A DNA stretch of 64,000 nt from NCBI GenBank assembly GCA_036346405.1, contig CM070554.1, forward strand, positions 48,383,058 through 48,447,057, in the 5' to 3' direction. The first letter of the stretch is position 1, and every line of letters starts with the position of its first letter. This DNA is from Phyllostachys edulis. Taxonomy: Eukaryota > Streptophyta > Magnoliopsida > Poales > Poaceae. Of the stretch, positions 33,301 through 43,522 are shown piece by piece. A program made the translations under genes and the position numbers. A model generated the notes under the pieces. It was not told the DNA's origin. It saw nothing but the letters and a program-made list of their open reading frames with translations, and did not search any database.

Positions 33301-33893
33301 TCACGTTTCTTGGTCTTTAGCCTTTGCGCTGCTCTTTAATGTCTTCTTGGGCCTTGTCTCGTCATTGTCTATCTTCAAAGTACCTTGACGAGGACCAAGA
33401 TGTAATGTCCTTCGTGTTCCTCTCCATGGAAAGAAGTACCGCATGACGGGCGTGATGCAACTCGGTGTATGTCTTGTTCTTTCAACCAATATGCACCAAT
33501 CACCAACGAACATGCTCTCATATGCATAGGAATCACATCACAACTAACAACAATGATATACCCATCCAAAGAAAATTTTACCTCCACTTGTTTTGTGATC
33601 GGAATGTGCTTGAACCTCCAAAGCAATAGATATGGCTCGGATGTGGCTTTGTGATCAACCCCAATCATCCACAAGTGTTTGGCTTGCGGCGTTTGTCAAG
33701 CTTCCGTGTCGATCATCATAGCACAATCTGTGTTCCCCACTCGACACCGATTGAAGAATATGTAGCTCGGATCATGGAGTGGATCCTCCTCACATTGATC
33801 TATAGTGTAGTGAATTGCATGACCAACTTCATGTCCTTCAGATCGGCCATGTCGATACTTGATCTTCAGCGACAACGAAATCACCGTGAGCAA
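33301..33893 (-). pseudogene. Retropepsin-like protease remnant, copy 1 (noaN)
   Basis: From near 33740 the minus strand reads DCAMMIDTEA and then, after a stop, EPYLLLWRFKHIPITKQ, VEVKFSLDGYIIVVSCDVIP and related residues, with the order expected of a gypsy aspartic protease. The active-site motif is D-T-E-A in place of D-G-G-S, so the catalytic aspartate survives but the motif is degenerate. It sits just after the PBS, in place of gag. With copy 2 it makes a tandem pair of protease relics in one 2.7 kb element. Confidence 0.6.
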
Positions 33894-33897
33894 TGAA

Positions 33898-33908
33898 GCT
33901 CGATACCA
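33898..33908 (-). other. Primer-binding site of noaN
   Basis: TGGTATCGAGC on the minus strand directly abuts the LTR end. One A is missing relative to the canonical site, as in E4. Confidence 0.75.
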
Positions 33909-34329
33909 CGATAAAGATCACGTGAGCGATGAAACCGAACCAAAATTACTTTCTTAATTAGAAATTAAGCTACTCTAGTTTTGGAATAAAACTATTAATC
34001 ACCAATTGGTACATCTGAATTGGATCCAAACTGAACCAACCCACATGCCATGTTCGGCATCCTTCCCATGCATGGCCAAGTCTCCTCTCGATTTTCCTTG
34101 TGTTATGGGCTTTCCTTCTCTTAGCTTCTTGCGCGAACTTGTTCCATGCACTTGATGCTTCTTTCGACGCCAATGCAACCCTTGCTTCCATGTCACCTTA
34201 TCGGCCTTCACAATGTTTTGTTTTACCTTTTGTTGCAAAACAGCACCAATGGCGCCAATTTGAGTTCTAGCATTAGTTTGCAATTTAGGGACACAAACCA
34301 ATGCTTTGGTAGTAGTTATGGCCGTATCA
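33909..34329 (-). mobile_element. 5' LTR of noaN, internally deleted (421 bp)
   Basis: Positions 33936-34329 match 32228-32626 nearly exactly. The remaining roughly 600 bases of the 3' LTR are replaced by about 27 bases (CGATAAAGATCACG...) ending at the PBS. The two LTRs of this element thus differ in length by nearly 600 bases although they are otherwise near identical. Confidence 0.8.
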
Positions 34330-34334
34330 ACAAG

Positions 34335-34967
34335 GCTTGGATGAACAGTAATCCGAGTTGCTACAGTAATCCGATTCTGATTACTATTTGTATGAACAGT
34401 ATTCCGAGTTGGTTACTGTTCACATGAGTATCCGAGCCAAAAACTCCTATTTTAATTATATATTTAGGCTACTCTAAATCCTGAAAATAAATTAAACTAT
34501 CCTATTACAAGTAATTTCAAAATTAACTTCTAGTGCGCCATCTCTCATTATTGAACTGGCTTCGGTTGACTTGGTAGCCCCCATCCAAGATTGCACAGTG
34601 AAAAGATAAAACGTAGACGTAATCTCCTGGTCGAAACAATCTCCTTTTTGTCAAACAAATCCGAGTAGCCTTCCCTGAACGTAGCAATGTCGAACTCAAC
34701 GAACTCAAACTTTTGACATTCTCTGCATGGCCTCCTCCTGGATCAAACACACCCAACAGCATGCGTGCACAAGCATATGCATGGGTTGACTCCATGCACT
34801 GCTCAAGTACAACATGCATACATGGAGATTTCTTTCCTTGGTTTTGAACAGCATGCATGACGTCCTCTTGCACTGCAGCAGCCTTGATAATGTCATGCCC
34901 ATTGTTTTGATCGAGTGTTAAACGAGACAAATCAGAAACATTCGTTATAGATAATCTACCCGCATCA
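34335..34967 (-). mobile_element. 3' LTR of noaM, proximal part
   Basis: It starts TGATGCGGG (minus strand) after the PPT and runs to the noaN insertion point, carrying ACAGTAATCCGA-type repeats near 34350-34430. Confidence 0.8.
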
Positions 34968-35524
34968 TCCTCTCTTTCTTCAAGAGAAATCGTCCTCGGT
35001 TTGAAGGCAATTTTCGAAGCTTCTCCTTCCTGATGGATAGCCAAAGAAAAATTTTCCTCCTCCGCATTTTCTTGTTGTTTCTTTGCATCTAGGTTCCTTC
35101 TTTGTAGCAGTTTCTTCTCCCAATCTCCTTGAATCAATAGAACATCTATTGGACGCAAACAAATCAGTGTACCCCTCCATGTAAAGATACAACCATCGAT
35201 GCGCCAATTCTGTGTTGATGCTCCTTGTTCTTCGCACCATGGTCCTCCCAACATTAGATGACACGACACCATAGTGACGGGTATAACATCACACAAAACC
35301 TCGCATGAGAATTTGCCCAATGAAAACAATACCTTAACTTGATTTGTGATCTTGAGCTCACCAGAATACCACTTCAGGACATAAGGTTGTGGATGCTGCA
35401 TCATTGGCAACTCCAACTTCTCAACGAGTTCTATACTTGCAGCATTAATTAAACTCTCGTAGTCGATCGACATGGCACAAACTTTCTCCCTCACTTTGCA
35501 GCGAGAGTGGAAAGTCAAATCCAC
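34523..35524 (-). pseudogene. Protease and polyprotein tail remnant of noaM (333 codons)
   Basis: The longest frame in the window. Residues 18-27 read MSIDYESLIN, aligned with the D-G-G-S active site but altered to D-Y-E-S; HPQPYVLKWY at about 43-52, CDVIPVTM at about 78 and LMLGGPW at about 91 complete a gypsy-type aspartic protease. After about residue 97 follow a charged linker (EKKLLQRR, KKQQENAEEE), then KPRTISLEEREDD at about 175-187 encoded by the PPT, and a tail translated from the LTR. gag is nearly gone: the first codons after the PBS join straight to protease with a frame change. RT and integrase are absent. The product could not be an active protease as written. Confidence 0.65.
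34968..34984 (-). other. Polypurine tract of noaM
   Basis: Minus-strand CTTGAAGAAAGAGAGGA precedes LTR start TGATGCGGG. It is identical to the noaN tract and encodes LEERED. Confidence 0.8.
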
Positions 35525-35623
35525 ACCGTAGCCTTCCTCTTCATTAGGACGTTGGCACTCAACCTCCTTAAGTTCTCCTCCGAAGACATCATAGCAGCAC
35601 CATCTCCGCCGTGAGCAACCATC

Positions 35624-35635
35624 GCTCTGAAACCA
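35624..35635 (-). other. Primer-binding site of noaM
   Basis: TGGTTTCAGAGC on the minus strand, three bases after the LTR end, one substitution from TGGTATCAGAGC. Confidence 0.8.
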
Positions 35636-35638
35636 AGA

Positions 35639-36162
35639 TGATACGGATCAACGTGTAGTTGATGCGTAATGTGGCCCAATCTTTCATGGTACTTGTATTT
35701 TAATCTTGATCGAAGCAAAACCCTAGCTTTCGTCCTTCTTGGTACAGTAAAAAGGAAGAACAAGTGTATCTCCAAAGCAAGTAATACTTGGTTGATGTTG
35801 AATCAATCCGAAGAGAGAAACAAAATCAAACCCGAAGACAACACCAAACCGTGAGCAATTGAGGATGCTACGAGTTGGTGAGATGATCCACAAGGAATCA
35901 CGGATCTTGGAAGAACAACCTCCCTCCAATATTCACGCAACCACAAAACCCTAGACAGGAATTTCTGAAACACATGTATTAATTTTGCGCCACACAAACA
36001 TGTGATTTTTCTGTATTTTCTTAAACTCTAACTTGTCCACCTATATGGTGCGGCCATGGGGGGCTTATATAGCCTCCCACGCAAGCACAAGGCTCGAACA
36101 AACAGTAATTCGAGTTGCTACAGTAAACCGAGTATGATTACTATTCACGTGAACAGTAGTCG
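35639..36162 (-). mobile_element. 5' LTR of noaM (truncated)
   Basis: It ends GATCCGTATCA on the minus strand next to the PBS and matches 31161-31613. About half of the LTR (its start) is missing where satellite begins at 36163. Confidence 0.82.
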
Positions 36163-37981
36163 AGTACGTGTCGTTCTACAAAGTTTCATATCGGCTCGGA
36201 AGGATTCCAAATGCACCTAGAAATGACGTAGGGCACACCTGAAGTCCATTATGGGCGTTTGGTATTGATTTTTTCTTTCCGTGCCTCGATTTCATAAAGT
36301 GGAGCGTAGTGTACGTGTCGTTCTTGGAAATTTTACACCAGCTCGGAAGGATTCCAAATTCACCTAGAAATGTGGCAGGCGACACTAGAAGTCCATTATG
36401 GGTGTTTGGTATTGATTGTCTTTCTGTGCCTCGATTTCATAAAGTGGAGCTCTAAATACCCGTCGTTCAGCAAAGTTTCACACCTGCTCGAAATTATTTC
36501 AAATGCACCTAGAAATGATGTATGGCACGTTAGAAGTCCATTTTGGGTGTTTGTATTGATTTTCTTTCCGTGCCTCGATTTCATAAAGTGGAGCTTAGGG
36601 TTCCCGTCATTCTGGAAAGTTTCACACCTGCTTGGAATTATTTCAAATGCACCTAGAAATAATGTAGGGCACACTAGAAGTCCATTATTGGTGTTTGTTA
36701 TTGATTTCTTTTTGTGCCTCGATTTCACAAAGTGGAGCTCAGGATACCCGTCGCTCTAGAAAGTTTCACATCTGCTCGGAATTATTCGAAATGCACGTAG
36801 AAATAACGTAGGACACACTAGAAGTCTATATTATGGGTGTTTGGTATAGATTTTCTTTCTGTGCCTCGTTTTCATAAAGTGTAGCTCAGGGTACCGTTCT
36901 GTAATGTTTGACACCGGCTCGGAACGATTTCCAATGCACCTAGAAATGACGTAGGGCACACGAAAAGTCCATTAGGCGTGTTTGTTATTGATTTTCTTTC
37001 CGGACCTCGATTTCATAAAGTGGAACTCAGGGTACGGGTCGTTCTCAAAAGTTTGACACCGGCTCGGAAAGAATCCCAATGCACCTAGAAGTGACGTAGG
37101 ACACAGTAGAAGTCCATTTTGGGTGTTTCGTATTGATTTTCTATCCGTGCATCAATTTCACAAAGTAGATCTCAGGGTACGCGTCGTTCTCGAAAGTTTG
37201 TCACCAGCTCGAAAGGATTCCCAATGCATCTAGAAATGACATAGGGCACACTAGAAGTCCATTATGGGTGTTTGGTATTGATTTTCCTTCTGTGCCTCGA
37301 TTTCATAAAGTGGAGCTCAGGGTACCCGTCATTCTAGAAAGGTTGACACCGGCTCAGAAGGTTTCCCAATGCACCTAAAAATGATGTAGGGCACAATAGA
37401 AGTCCATTATGGGTGTTTGGTATAGATTTTCTTTCCATGCCTCGATTTTATAAAGTGGAGCTCAGGGTACCCGTCGTTTTAGATAGTTTCACACCTGCTC
37501 GGAATTATTCCAAATGCACCTAGAAATGACGTAGGGCATACTAGAAGTCCCTTATGGGTGTTTGGTATTGATTTTCTTTCCGTGCCTCGATTTAGTAAAG
37601 TGGAGCTCAGGGTATGGGTCATTCTAGAATGTTTGACACCGGCTTGGAACGATTCCCAACGCACCTAGAAATGACGTAGGGTAAACTAGAAGTCCATTGT
37701 GCGTGTTTGTTATTGTTTTTCTTTCCGTGCCTCGATTTCATAATGTGGAGCTCAAGGTACTCGTCGTTCTAGATAGTTTCACACCTGCTCATAATTATTC
37801 CAAATGCACCTAGAAATGGCGTAGGTTATACTAGAAGTCCCTTATGAGTGTTTGGTATTGATTTTCTTTCCATGCCTCGATTTCCTAAAGTGGAGCTAGG
37901 GTACAGGTCGTTGTAGAAAGTTTCACACCTACTCGGAAGTATTCCCAATGCACCTATAAATGACGTAGGTCACACTAGAAG
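36163..37981 (+). repeat. Satellite block B, about 12.5 monomers
   Basis: Same ~145 bp monomer and orientation as block A, with both monomer classes. Its first bases (TACGTGTCGTTC) resume the monomer within a few bases of where block A stopped (GGTACCTG), so the 29400-36162 DNA sits within a single original monomer. It ends with AGAAG at 37977-37981, the left target-site duplication of E6. Confidence 0.93.
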
Positions 37982-38968
37982 TGATGAGGGCATCCCTAAC
38001 ACTTATACATCTTCTCCTATTAGTGGTGATGCACATACTGAGATGGAAGCACTGTGTGAAGCTACAAGTAGTACAAGTGCAGAAGTGCATGATGGTCCAC
38101 TTACTAGAGTAAGAGCTAAACTTCTAAATCAATAGGTGCTTTTGTTTTGTGCAAATGTTTTGTGCATTCTCAGGTTTGAACATTGTGAAGCCTTTGGAAC
38201 CAAGAGGGAGGAGAGGGAGGCCGGAGCCAAATCAATGGAGGAGAAGCTCATGTGGGTCAAGCAAGGGGAGAGAAGCCCAAGAATGCAAGGCCAATTCGGA
38301 GCTTCCACAAGCCCAACCAAATTCAAACTCCGAATCAACTCAGAATTTAATTCGGCTTCGGTTCGGGATAGCCCAATAGGCCCAAAATAAAAAGGCCATA
38401 ACTTTCACATACGGAGTCCGATTGGGGTGTTCTTGGTCTTGTTGGAAAGCTTATTCCAAGGCCCACGTTAGGGATCTATCCCCAGCTTTAGAAGACTCAC
38501 GGTCGCGCCGCTATGGCCAAAACAAGGTGACGGTTTTAAAACAAGGTTTTCATTTTTGTGTGTGTTTTGGGTCTTAGCCGAATTGGTGTTTGATTTGGCA
38601 TGCCCAGCCGGCCCTAGGCCATGCGTGAGTCGTGGAGGGCGCCTTAAGTACCCTTGCCCCTCCCTTGTATCCATTAGACCAGTTTATGCATAAGATTGAA
38701 ACATAGCTATTGCTTGTTCTTTCAAATCCAGAGTTCATGCGAGGACTTTGAGAGAGGACTAGGCGATCCATTGTTTGTTTTGCAATTCAAGGTCAAGCCG
38801 TCGTTCCATTGGGAATTAGGGACTTGGCGTTCGTCGTTCGTGGTCTCGCGACGAACAATTATCCGGTGTGTTTTGGGCGTATTCCAAAGAGTTGAACTAA
38901 CGACATCGTCTACATCACATCAGCTATCCACAGTTCCTCATTGAGAAGATCGGGCTTCCCTCGTATCA
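37982..38968 (+). mobile_element. 5' LTR of E6 (987 bp)
   Basis: TGATGAGGGCATCC start and CCCTCGTATCA end, followed by a PBS. The first 50 codons (37983-38135) read as a polyprotein tail, DEGIPNTYTSSP ... DGPLTRVRAKLLNQ, then a TAG. That is expected if pol overlaps the 3' LTR and the tail is copied into the 5' LTR. A reverse-oriented CTTTCC/AAGTTATGG-type module lies at 38398-38455. Confidence 0.8.
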
Positions 38969-38970
38969 TG

Positions 38971-38982
38971 TGGTATCAGATT
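38971..38982 (+). other. Primer-binding site of E6
   Basis: TGGTATCAGATT, two bases after the LTR end. The first ten bases match the initiator tRNA-Met complement. Confidence 0.82.
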
Positions 38983-39367
38983 CTAGGTTTACTCGGTGAG
39001 AACTTCTTTACCCGTAGTTAGATTCGTTTTATGTCCTATAGTCCATTAAACCGAAAAATTTGCAACACCAAAACCCGTAGTTTAATCTGTTATTTCATGT
39101 GCGTTTAGTTAAGTTTTTCGTCCATTAGAGTTTTTTGTTTTCATGCTGATCCTTGTGTTTCCTTTGCGTAGCTTAATCATTGTTCAAGATTGCTGATTGA
39201 TTCCATTAATTAGCACCCAAAAAGAACAATTACCAACCTATCATTGCTTGCTTTCGGCTCGGATTAGCAAACCTAGCTGCACCTCTCTGTGCCGTGCTCC
39301 ACCTTTTGGCCGAACTAATCTGGTTTGTGTCGGCCGCCGCTTTGGGAAACCCTAGCCGAACTGCTTT
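38983..39367 (+). mobile_element. Leader of E6
   Basis: The untranslated leader between the PBS and the first recognisable codons. No ORF. gag should begin here but is almost wholly deleted: the reading frame enters at the second half of the zinc knuckle. Confidence 0.6.
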
Positions 39368-40859
39368 GTGTTTCGTGGAGTTGGAAACAAACTCCTTGTT
39401 TCTATCCGATTTGATCTCCATAATTTCCACGAGTGCAAGGGTGTTGGCCATTTTCAGAGGGACTGCCCGAATATCAGAACTATGCTTATCACAGAGCAAG
39501 GCGGTTATGTCTCGACTAGTGATGACGAGTCGCCTGATGCACAACCAGTCTTGCACACTGATGATATAGAACAATGTAAGTGTGATCCAGAGTTTCCTAA
39601 CACTGAGCAGTATTCCATTGTTTGCATGCCTAGGGTTCTTAGTGTGATGCCATCGCCGTCACTCGAACAGCGGTGCAATTTGTTTCAGACTTGCGCAAAG
39701 CTTGATAAGGGTAAGGTGTGCAAAGTGATTATTGATGGCGGGAGTTGTCACAATTTGGCCAGTAAGGACATGTGTCATAAGTTGGGGTTGAAGTATTTGT
39801 CGCATCCACGTCCTTATCATGTGCAATGGTTGAGCGACAAAGAGGAAGTGAAGGTGAACTATATGGTGCATGTGACGTTTTCTATTGCGAAGTATACTGA
39901 TACTGTGGATTGTGATGTTGTGCCCATGACGGTGTGTCCCTTGCTCTTGGGATGGCCATGGTAATATGACCGTTCTGCTATTCACGACGGGCGTACAAAT
40001 CACTACACATTTCGAAGGAACAATATGGATGTCACCTTGAAGCCGCTTACACCGCAACAGATTGTGAATTCTTCCATGCAAAAAACTGAGATGCATGTTG
40101 AGAGTGCGAAAGAGCAAGAAAACCATCTGAGTGGTAACAAGCATGAGGGAGAGAAGAATTTGGTCATGTTAGCCACCAAATCAGAGATGCGAGAATTCAG
40201 CAAGGATCCCAATTTGGTGCACTTTGTACTGCTGTACAAAGACACATTGCTTTCGACTAATGACTTCACTTCCCTTCCTAGTGGTGTTGTTTGTGTTTTG
40301 TAGGAATTCAGTGACGTCTTTCCGGAGGAGGTGCCAGCTGGGCTACCACCAATCCACGGGATCGAACATAAGATCGACTTGATCCCAGGCGCGTCGTTGC
40401 CAAACCGACCACCATGTCGCACCAACCCCGAGGAAATAAAGGAAATTCAGAAATAGGTACAAGAGCTTCTCTCTAAAGGGTACGTACGTGAAAGCTTAAG
40501 CCATTGTGCTGTTCCTGTTATTTTAGTTCCTAAGAAAGATGGTTCATGGCGTATGTGCGTAGATTGTCAAGCGATTAATAATATCACTATTCGGTATTGT
40601 CATCCTATACCTCGCTTAGATGATATGCTAGACGAATTGAGTGGTGCTGTTATTTTCTCTAAAATTGATTTGCGTAGTGGTTACCATCAAATTAGGATGC
40701 ATGAAGGAGATGAGTGGAAGACAGCCTTTAAAACGAAATTTGGTTTGTATGAGTAGTTAGTCATGCCATTTGGTTTAACTAATGCACCTAGTACATTCAT
40801 ACGCTTAATGAATCATGTTTTAAGGCATTTGATTGGTAAATTTGTGGTTGTGTACTTTG
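39368..40859 (+). pseudogene. E6 gag-pol relic: zinc knuckle end, protease, RT up to the active site
   Basis: One continuous frame with four premature stops (39962, 40301, 40454, 40754). HECKGVGHFQRDC near codon 21-33 is a CCHC knuckle whose first cysteine has become phenylalanine. IIDGGSCHNLAS (about 39729-39764) is the protease active site; HPRPYHVQWL and CDVVPM then LLLGWPW follow. After the linker come EFSDVFPEEVP, VPKKDGSWRMCVD, DLRSGYHQIRM and MPFGLTNAPSTF, RT blocks in correct order. The frame reaches VVVYF at 40859, where S2 interrupts the Y-F-D-D catalytic motif. Domain order is that of Ty3/gypsy. It resembles CRM-clade polyproteins. Each stop is one transition from a Gln or Trp codon. 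Confidence 0.88.
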
Positions 40860-42309
40860 TGTAATACTACGATTTATTCTAAGAAAGAAAGCATTGAAAA
40901 GAGAAATTAGACATAAGAAAAAGGGGGTTTCTGCAGTTCTTCAGCAACCTGGGCCTCAGGCCTTGTCCCAGGAGGCCCATGAGGGGCCGACCACCAATAG
41001 AAGGAGGGGGGAAACCCTAGTCCGTACTGTAGCCACAGAACCACCGCCGCTACAGTGTCTTGCTACAGTGTATCTCCTCCCCCGCTATCGGTGAAGAAGA
41101 TTTTTGTTGCTACCGGTCAAGTGGAGGAAGAAGGAAGGTCACCTAGGTGATTGCCCGGCCAAGAAGAAGAAGTAGAGGAAGGGGAAGAAGGGTGAGAGAG
41201 AAGAGGGAGAGGATCTTTTCTTAGGGGTAGTTCATCGTCTTCCTGTGTTCTTCAAGGGTAACGAAGATCCCCCCTGCTGTATGTTTTGTATTAGACGCGT
41301 TTATGAATTCGTTTAGTAGATCGATTGTCAATTGCTGTTAGATTGCGTTCTGTCCAGAAGATTGAACGGCAGTTTTCATGTCCTTATATGCAGAATCTGT
41401 GGATCCCATCTCTTAGAGATAGTTGGGAAATGTTCTTAGCTTTCCGTAGCCACCAAGAACACACAAATCCGAATTACGGTCTGCGAGTTATGATTTTTTT
41501 TAGTGTCGTTGTCCTGCTAATCTGTCAGCATTCTGACAGTTTGTGGAAATCTGGGTTAAGCCATTAGTTAAAGACGAAATCAGAGGATCTTGATATAACA
41601 AAAAATGTAGGTAATTTCCATACCTTTCCATAAAGCTAAAGAACGTAAGATTTGGACACTCGTAGCAAAAGTTATGGTGGTTTTAGCGTACTGTCCATAG
41701 AACCCGACGTGAAATTGATATCTTTTAAATTGGCATGGTAGGTGTATTAGATTGCCGATTCAGAAGGGCCCCTCAACTAGGTTTAGTTGGAGAATTTAAT
41801 TACCTTTCTAGAAAGTCCTAGAACACCTTATTTGGACCACTATAGTGAAAGTTATGAATTTTAGAAGTTGACTTTCCACGATCGTTAGTAGTGGGAAGTT
41901 GGAAGGCGCTTGAGAGTTTGGCATTTTTGTTTGAGCTATTAATTATGTCTTGGGTCCAGTATGATTGTCTTAGGTTCATAATTATATTTAGGTGGGGATT
42001 TGGTCCCAGGGGCAGCGCCCTCTTCGCGTCTACCATTTCTGCACGGTTGAGGCAAGTATCCTAATTGTGGTATAATTACGATTGTTTGATGTGATTGCTT
42101 GCATTTTACTCATATTAGCCATACATGGATGATAGTGTGATGAATATGAATGAAACTTGGTGAATGCATGTTTATGGCTAAAGATTACCTATGTATGTTG
42201 TTAATGCCTTACATGCTATATGAGATATGAAATTTTGGTATGTACTTGTTGATTCATATGTATGAAAGATAGAGTCATAGTACATACGTATATTGGAAGC
42301 ATACCTGAG

Positions 42310-42540
42310 ACTTGGTCACGTGGTGACCAAGTATATACAGTTGAGGTCCCCGTCATGTAAATGACGGGCATATGGTCCCCACATTTGTGGAATATGGGCA
42401 TTGAATAGAGGTCCCCATCATGAAGATGATGGGCAATGGTCCCTATACTCATGGAGTATAGGCTCTTGGTCCCTGTGCCAGAGGGCACAGGCAAGTGTAT
42501 ACATCGACGGTTGTATACCCCGTATTACCGGTAAAATGCG
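42310..42540 (+). repeat. Eight-hairpin array in S2
   Basis: Stems: ACTTGGTCAC/GTGACCAAGT (10 bp); CCCGTCAT/ATGACGGG; CCCACAT/ATATGGG (imperfect); CCCATCAT/ATGATGGG; CCTATACT/AGTATAGG; CCTGTGCC/GGCACAGG; GTATACA/TGTATAC; and CGTATT with AAAATGCG around ACCGGT. Relative to S1 one extra CCC..GGG unit is present, and pairs have changed on both arms (C-G to T-A in unit 5, A-T to G-C in unit 6). Confidence 0.9.
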
Positions 42541-42989
42541 AAAAGAGATAAAGATAAAATGATGCATTGCATGTTCGCATTACATAAGCATGGGAGTTGT
42601 CTTAGTGTAATGTTTCTTATGGTATGATGATGTTATAACTGTGAGATATTGTTTCTTTATTGATACTTGCTGAGTCTTTGGGCTCACTCTTGCTTTGTTG
42701 TGTTTTTAGGTATCACTTGCAAGGACGGCATGCATGGGAGGGAGTAGGGCTGCTTGGATGCACTTACTACCACACACTTTAAATGCTGAATATCATTTAG
42801 ATCACACTCTAATAATAGCAAACTGTTGAGGATTAATTCATGGCTATGGATGAATGTTTTGGATTATTTGTAATAATGAGAGTAGTAAATTTTGATTATA
42901 CTTGATAATGCTTTAGATGAATAGATTATCCTGGATGCTAGAATGAATTTTGAATGTTGAGATATTGATTAGGATATATGCAAATGTTG

Positions 42990-43025
42990 GAACCTCCGGT
43001 ATACTTAGTTATACAAAGGAGGTTC
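42990..43025 (+). other. Terminal LTR hairpin (S2)
   Basis: GAACCTCC/GGAGGTTC with inner GTATA..TATAC, identical in layout to S1. Confidence 0.68.
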
Positions 43026-43114
43026 TGTTGAAATTTACAACTATGCCCTGTGTTTAAATTGTTATTATATTTAGATAGTAGCATTCCAGGCTCTAGTTGG
43101 GTTGGGGTGTTACA

Positions 43115-43522
43115 CTTTGATGATATTCTGATTTACAGTCGCACTGAATTTGAACACATAGACTATCTTAGACAAGTTCTACAAGTTTTGCGTGATGCTA
43201 GGTTGTTTGGTAACTTAGAGAAGTGCACTTTTTGCAAAGATCGTGTTATATTTTTGGGCTATGTTGTTTCTGCGTAAGGAGTTGAAGTAGATGAGTCTAA
43301 AATTGAAGCGATTAAAAATTGGCCAACTCCTATGAACGTAAGTCAGATTAGGAGCTTTCATGGTCTCGCTGGTTTTTATCGGTGCTTTGTGAAGGATTTT
43401 AGCACCGTCGCTGCCCCATTGAATGAACTTACTAAAAAGGGTGTTGAATTTGTGTGGGGGGTAGCGCAAGAAAATGCTTTTGCTGAACTTAAGAAACTTT
43501 TGACTGAAGCACCGTTGCTTGT
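43115..43522 (+). pseudogene. E6 RT end and start of RNase H (after S2)
   Basis: It resumes the frame broken at 40859: the duplicated CTTTG supplies F and the first base of D, then DDILIYSRTEFEH, LFGNLEKCTFC, VIFLGYVV, a stop TAA at 43275, and further on FHGLAGFYRCFVKDFS and APLNELTKKG. This is the RT thumb and RNase H junction of gypsy elements. Homology ends at TEAPLLV (43522), exactly where an inverted LTR starts. RNase H catalytic residues and integrase are missing. Confidence 0.85.

Larger units (their letters stand above)
31614..34329 (-). mobile_element. Non-autonomous CRM-like element noaN (2716 bp) with TSD ACAAG
   Basis: It lies within the noaM 3' LTR and is flanked by ACAAG at 31609-31613 and 34330-34334. 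Minus-strand order: 5' LTR 34329-33909, PBS 33908-33898, two protease-like segments, PPT 32643-32627, 3' LTR 32626-31614. It has no RT or integrase. The complete ends and TSD show that it inserted as a short element, as known for non-autonomous CRM relatives of grasses (established family behaviour; identity here is inferred). Confidence 0.85.
31161..36162 (-). mobile_element. Non-autonomous CRM-like element noaM (interrupted by noaN)
   Basis: Minus-strand order: 5' LTR 36162-35639 (its start is missing), PBS 35635-35624, a short gag start, a protease remnant, PPT 34984-34968, then the 3' LTR 34967-34330 which continues at 31613-31161 after the nested noaN insertion. There is no RT, RNase H or integrase, so it needs enzymes from a relative such as E6. 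LTR termini TGAT...ATCA, the PBS and the LEEREDD-coding PPT match those of E6 and noaN. The right end joins satellite directly at 36163 without a proper LTR start. Confidence 0.78.
40860..43114 (+). mobile_element. Solo LTR S2 (2255 bp) with TSD CTTTG
   Basis: TGTAATACTACG start and GGTGTTACA end; CTTTG at 40855-40859 and 43115-43119. No PBS or PPT. It belongs to the same superfamily as the E4 LTR, with modules near 41445-41495, 41630-41680 and 41806-41860, a hairpin array and a terminal hairpin. It lies inside the RT of E6, so it is younger than E6. Confidence 0.95.

Noticed and set aside
31161..36162. Endogenous pararetrovirus (caulimovirus) because of protease-like frames
   Set aside because: PBS, PPT, TG..CA LTRs and 5 bp TSDs show LTR retrotransposons. 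No movement protein or coat protein frame is present.
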